This document shows positions 60,769 to 64,000 of a stretch of 64,000 bases of DNA, one piece after another. The stretch's first letter is position 1. Each line of letters starts with the position of its first letter. The notes beneath the pieces were generated by a model, which saw only the letters and a program-made list of their open reading frames with translations, did no database searches and was not told the origin of the DNA. Made by a program: the position numbers and the translations under genes. This stretch comes from Parvibaculum sp963975745 (lineage in GTDB: Bacteria > Pseudomonadota > Alphaproteobacteria > Parvibaculales > Parvibaculaceae): positions 25,203-89,202 of the forward strand of contig NZ_CAXBIB010000016.1 in assembly GCF_963975745.1 (NCBI RefSeq), in the 5' to 3' direction.

Positions 60769-61854
60769 TCAGGCGTCGAACATGATCACCGAGCGGGCCA
60801 GTTCGCCGCGCTTCAACTCGTCGAAGGCTTCGTTGACCTGGTCGAGCTTGATGCGGCGCGAGATCATCTCGTCGAGCTTCAGCTTGCCCGACATGTAGAA
60901 GTCGACGAAACGCGGCATGTCGACCGGAAAACGGTTCGACCCCATGATCGAGCCCTGGATGCGCTTCTCGCCCAGGAAGTCGGCGCCATGCAGTTCGATG
61001 TTCACGCCGACCGGGATCATGCCGATGATGTTGGCCGTGCCGCCGCGCGCCAGCATCTTGAAGGCCTGTTCGGCGGTCGCCTTGAGGCCGATGGCCTCGA
61101 AGGAGTGATGCACGCCGCCGCCGGTCAGGTCCATCACCTGCTTCACCGGGTCGCCGTCCTTGGCGTTGACCACGTCGGTCGCGCCGAACTGCTTGGCGAG
61201 GTTGAGCTTCGAGCCCTGCATGTCGATGGCGATGATGCGGCCGGCGCCGGCAATCGCCGCGCCGTTGATTGCCGCGAGGCCCACGCCGCCGCAGCCGATC
61301 ACGGCCACCGTCTCGCCGGGCCGCACATTCGAGGTGTGGATCACCGCGCCGACGCCGGTCGTCACCGAACAGCCGATCAGCGCCGCGCGGTCGAGCGGCA
61401 TGTCCTTGCGGATCGCCACGCAGGCATGTTCATGGATCAGCATCTGCTCGGCGAAGGAGGAGAGGTTGAGGAACTGGTTCATCGACCCGTCATCCCGGGC
61501 CAGCCGCGGCTCTTCGCCCTGCTGGCGCTTGGTCTCGGGGCTGACGCAACGCGACATGTGGCCGGTCAGGCAATGCTCGCAATGGCCGCAAAAGGCCGAG
61601 AGACAGGTGATCACATGATCGCCCGGCTTGACGGTCCGCACTTCGGAACCGACCTGCTCGACGACGCCGGCGCTTTCATGGCCCAGCACGGCCGGCAGCG
61701 GGTAGGGATAGGCACCCTCGACGAAATGCAGGTCCGAATGGCAGACGCCGGCGGCGACGGTGCGGATCAGCACCTCATGCGGACCGGGCTTGTTGATCTT
61801 GACGTCCTCGATGGCAAGCGGCTTGCCGACCTCGCGCAGAACTGCGGCCTTCAT
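60769..61854 (-). CDS. Zinc-dependent alcohol dehydrogenase
   Basis: Predicted 361-residue MDR enzyme; start at 61854 with AGGGAG upstream. Catalytic zinc ligands: Cys in AAGVCHSDLHF, His in LGHESAG and Cys in IGCSVTTGVG. Structural zinc: CGHCEHCLTGHMSRC (C-x2-C-x2-C-x7-C). NAD site: AVIGCGGVGLAAINGAAIAGAGRIIAIDM, ending in Asp for NAD preference. It resembles class III-like and NDMA-dependent dehydrogenases; the alcohol substrate is not defined by the motifs. Homodimer or tetramer, cytoplasmic. Confidence 0.93.
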   Translation of the reverse strand: MKAAVLREVGKPLAIEDVKINKPGPHEVLIRTVAAGVCHSDLHFVEGAYPYPLPAVLGHESAGVVEQVGSEVRTVKPGDHVITCLSAFCGHCEHCLTGHMSRCVSPETKRQQGEEPRLARDDGSMNQFLNLSSFAEQMLIHEHACVAIRKDMPLDRAALIGCSVTTGVGAVIHTSNVRPGETVAVIGCGGVGLAAINGAAIAGAGRIIAIDMQGSKLNLAKQFGATDVVNAKDGDPVKQVMDLTGGGVHHSFEAIGLKATAEQAFKMLARGGTANIIGMIPVGVNIELHGADFLGEKRIQGSIMGSNRFPVDMPRFVDFYMSGKLKLDEMISRRIKLDQVNEAFDELKRGELARSVIMFDA

Positions 61855-62014
61855 GTGTATTCTCCCTGTGCCCGGATATTGTGGGTTTCTGGTGTTCCGG
61901 TTGCAGCGATGTTCCCCCGCCCCGTGCCATTGGTCAACCGGCGGATTTCGGGGCTTTATCCCCGGGGCCCTTCCGCCTAGTATCCGCCCGACTTCAATCC
62001 CGTAGAGCCGGAGA

Positions 62015-62031
62015 GGCCCCCTTGCGGGGCC
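62015..62031 (+). promoter_or_regulatory. Short hairpin in the ilvD leader
   Basis: GGCCCC and GGGGCC pair around a 5-base loop, ending 10 bases before the ilvD ATG (62042) and just after GGAGAG. It could affect start-site access; it is short, so chance is possible in GC-rich DNA. Confidence 0.3.
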
Positions 62032-62041
62032 GTGCCAGAAC

Positions 62042-63772
62042 ATGACCGCCAGTAAATTCGACAAATCGAAACTGCCGAGCCGCCACGTCACGGTCGGACC
62101 GGAGCGCGCGCCGCACCGGTCCTATTACTATGCGATGGGTCTGACCGAGGAAGAGATCGATCAGCCCTTCGTCGGCGTGGCGACCTGCTGGAACGAGGCT
62201 GCGCCCTGCAACATCGCGCTGATGCGTCAGGCGCAGTCGGTCAAGCGCGGCGTCTCGATGGCTTCGGGCACGCCCCGCGAATTCTGCACCATCACGGTGA
62301 CCGACGGCATCGCCATGGGCCATCAGGGCATGAAGTCCTCGCTGGCCAGCCGCGATGTCATCGCCGACTCGGTCGAACTGACCATGCGCGGCCATTGCTA
62401 CGATGCGCTGGTCGGCCTGGCCGGCTGCGACAAGTCGCTGCCCGGCATGATGATGTCGATGGTCCGCCTCAACGTGCCTTCCGTTTTCATGTATGGCGGC
62501 TCGATCCTGCCCGGCAAGTTCCACGGCAAGGACGTCACCGTGGTCGACGTCTTCGAGGCGGTCGGCCAGCATTCGGCGGGCAATCTCAGCAATGAGGAGC
62601 TGCACGAGCTCGAATGCGTGGCCTGTCCCTCGGCCGGCTCCTGCGGCGGCCAGTTCACGGCCAACACCATGGCTTGCGTCGCGGAAGCGATGGGCCTCGC
62701 GCTACCGGGTTCCGGTGGCGCTCCGGCGCCCTATGAGAGCCGTGACGAGTATGCGGAGGCCTCCGGACGCGCGGTCATGCATCTGCTGGCCAACAACATC
62801 CGCCCGCGCGACATCGTCACCCGCAAGTCGCTCGAAAACGCCGCGGTCATCGTCGCGGCAACCGGCGGCTCGACCAATGGCGGGTTGCATCTGCCGGCCA
62901 TCGCGCATGAGGCCGGCATCGATTTCGACCTGATGGAAGTCGCCGAGGTCTTCAGGAAGACGCCCTACATCACCGACCTCAAGCCGGGCGGCAACTACGT
63001 CGCCAAGGATCTGCATGATGTCGGCGGCGTTTCGATGGTTCTCAAGGTGCTTCTCGATGGCGGCTATCTGCATGGCGATTGCCTGACCGTCACCGGCCAG
63101 TCGCTGGCCGACAACCTCAAGGACGTCAAGTTCAACCCCGATCAGAAGGTCGTCTATCCGCTGTCCAGGCCGCTGTCGCCGACCGGCGGTGTTGTCGGTC
63201 TGCAGGGCTCGCTGGCGCCGGACGGCGCCATCGTCAAGGTCGCCGGCATGGAAAAGGACCATCTGCGGTTCTCCGGCCCGGCACGTTGCTTCGACAGCGA
63301 GGAAGAATGCTTCGAGGCGGTCGAGAAACGTCAGTACAAGGAAGGCGAGGTTCTGGTCATCCGCTATGAAGGTCCGAAGGGCGGACCGGGCATGCGCGAA
63401 ATGCTGTCGACCACCGCTGCGCTCTACGGTCAGGGCATGGGCGACAAGGTGGCGCTGATCACCGACGGGCGCTTCTCGGGCGCCACGCGCGGCTTCTGCA
63501 TCGGCCATGTCGGCCCGGAAGCGGCTGTCGGCGGTCCGATCGCGCTGGTCGAGAATGGCGACATCATCACCATCGATGCCGAGGCCGGCACGATCGATCT
63601 CGAGGTGGACGCGGCGACGCTCGACAAACGCCGCAAGGCCTGGAAACCGCGCGAGACCATGTATGCCTCGGGCGTGCTGTGGAAATATGCCCAGCTGGTC
63701 GGCACCGCCCGCAAGGGCGCCGTCACCCATCCGGGCGGCCAGGCGGAAAAGCACGTCTATGCGGATATTTGA
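62042..63772 (+). CDS. ilvD: Dihydroxy-acid dehydratase
   Basis: Predicted 576 residues of the IlvD/Edd family. Cluster-binding cysteines lie in GVATCWNEAAPCN, LVGLAGCDKSLPGM and VACPSAGSCGGQFTANTM. Other motifs are SVFMYGGSILPGK, TGGSTNGGLHLPAIAHEAG and ALITDGRFSGATRGFCIGHVGPEAA. It dehydrates dihydroxy-isovalerate and -methylvalerate in branched-chain amino-acid synthesis. The TTAALYGQGMGDKV and CACPSAG-type spacing separate it from Edd. Confidence 0.97.
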   Translation: MTASKFDKSKLPSRHVTVGPERAPHRSYYYAMGLTEEEIDQPFVGVATCWNEAAPCNIALMRQAQSVKRGVSMASGTPREFCTITVTDGIAMGHQGMKSSLASRDVIADSVELTMRGHCYDALVGLAGCDKSLPGMMMSMVRLNVPSVFMYGGSILPGKFHGKDVTVVDVFEAVGQHSAGNLSNEELHELECVACPSAGSCGGQFTANTMACVAEAMGLALPGSGGAPAPYESRDEYAEASGRAVMHLLANNIRPRDIVTRKSLENAAVIVAATGGSTNGGLHLPAIAHEAGIDFDLMEVAEVFRKTPYITDLKPGGNYVAKDLHDVGGVSMVLKVLLDGGYLHGDCLTVTGQSLADNLKDVKFNPDQKVVYPLSRPLSPTGGVVGLQGSLAPDGAIVKVAGMEKDHLRFSGPARCFDSEEECFEAVEKRQYKEGEVLVIRYEGPKGGPGMREMLSTTAALYGQGMGDKVALITDGRFSGATRGFCIGHVGPEAAVGGPIALVENGDIITIDAEAGTIDLEVDAATLDKRRKAWKPRETMYASGVLWKYAQLVGTARKGAVTHPGGQAEKHVYADI

Positions 63773-63864
63773 CACTGCGAGGCCATAAGGTCCGATTCCA
63801 CCTTCCTCTTGGGGAGGCCAATCGCACGTTATGTTTGAGTTTCTCGGGCTGCCAAAAAAGCGGT

Positions 63865-63890
63865 GTCATACCGGCGAAAGCCGGTATGAC
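63865..63890. repeat. Palindromic repeat after ilvD (GTCAT-type hairpin)
   Basis: GTCATACCGGC pairs perfectly with GCCGGTATGAC around a GAAA loop (11-bp arms). This form (CCGGCGAAAGCCGG core) recurs as an interspersed palindrome in many proteobacterial genomes. The spacer from 63773 to 64000 has no credible gene; it also lacks a T-run after the hairpin. Confidence 0.8.
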
Positions 63891-64000
63891 TCTGAATAGG
63901 GGGCAAAGGAACGGGCTCAAGAACCACGTGCAATTTCTCTCCCCAAGGGATTCCTCTGCAAAACACAGTGTGCTTTGGTCGTCAGAGGGGGGGCGGATCG

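Overview
The window is GC-rich, densely packed bacterial chromosome. Gene content points to an alphaproteobacterium, probably in or near Hyphomicrobiales (a Parvibaculum-like lineage is possible but not proven). The indicators are a PopZ-family protein, an NDUFS4-like complex I accessory subunit, an aapJQMP amino-acid ABC transporter, a Cox-type molybdenum hydroxylase cluster, and one exact TTAA-N7-TTAA box of the CtrA type. No phage, insertion sequence, plasmid or CRISPR feature was seen.

Layout. 1-5.6 kb is an envelope/signalling island: a secreted FecR-domain protein with heptad repeats, a divergent two-partner-secretion (TpsB) pore and a CHASE2 histidine kinase. 5.7-9.1 kb holds a short-chain-dehydrogenase-like protein that carries both diagnostic motifs of halohydrin dehalogenases, a GH13 glucosidase, a hairpin-rich spacer and a small secreted protein. 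9.1-18.3 kb (all minus strand) is a form II CoxSLM molybdenum hydroxylase with its maturation genes (coxG, coxD, coxE, two XdhC-type proteins, and a fused molybdopterin-binding/cytidylyltransferase protein). 18.4-25.9 kb (same strand, directly upstream) is a ten-gene Mrp/Mnh-type cation/proton antiporter operon with a split MnhA and three NuoL/M/N-like subunits.

26-33 kb contains a double cold-shock-domain protein, a PaaI-like thioesterase, tRNA-Pro, tRNA-Arg, an NDUFS4-like gene with a TTG start, an acetylpolyamine/histone deacetylase, a Sel1-repeat protein with a strong terminator, an aldonolactone oxidase, a stand-alone biotin carrier protein and cystathionine beta-lyase. 33-37.5 kb is aapJQMP. 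37.5-42 kb is a minus-strand run: cyclopropane-fatty-acid synthase, Nudix hydrolase, cysteine synthase, mercaptopyruvate sulfurtransferase and a GNAT protein. tRNA-Asn follows.

42.4-54.3 kb is an exopolysaccharide locus: polysaccharide deacetylase, two CelD/FemAB-like acyltransferases around a flippase, a JmjC-like cupin, a Wzc-type tyrosine kinase, a Wza-type export lipoprotein, a GT4 glycosyltransferase and a Wzy/WaaL-type membrane protein. tRNA-Cys closes it. 54.6-63.8 kb is housekeeping: Pcm, a TolC-family protein, PopZ, ValS, a zinc alcohol dehydrogenase and IlvD.

The strongest candidates for something unusual are the halohydrin dehalogenase-like gene (5741-6475), the antiporter and form II Cox genes read as one unbroken 16.8 kb same-strand run, and the FecR/TpsB/CHASE2 island, whose divergent promoter holds the CtrA-like box and which has no recognisable TpsA substrate. 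Function calls come from motif reading only; no database search was run.
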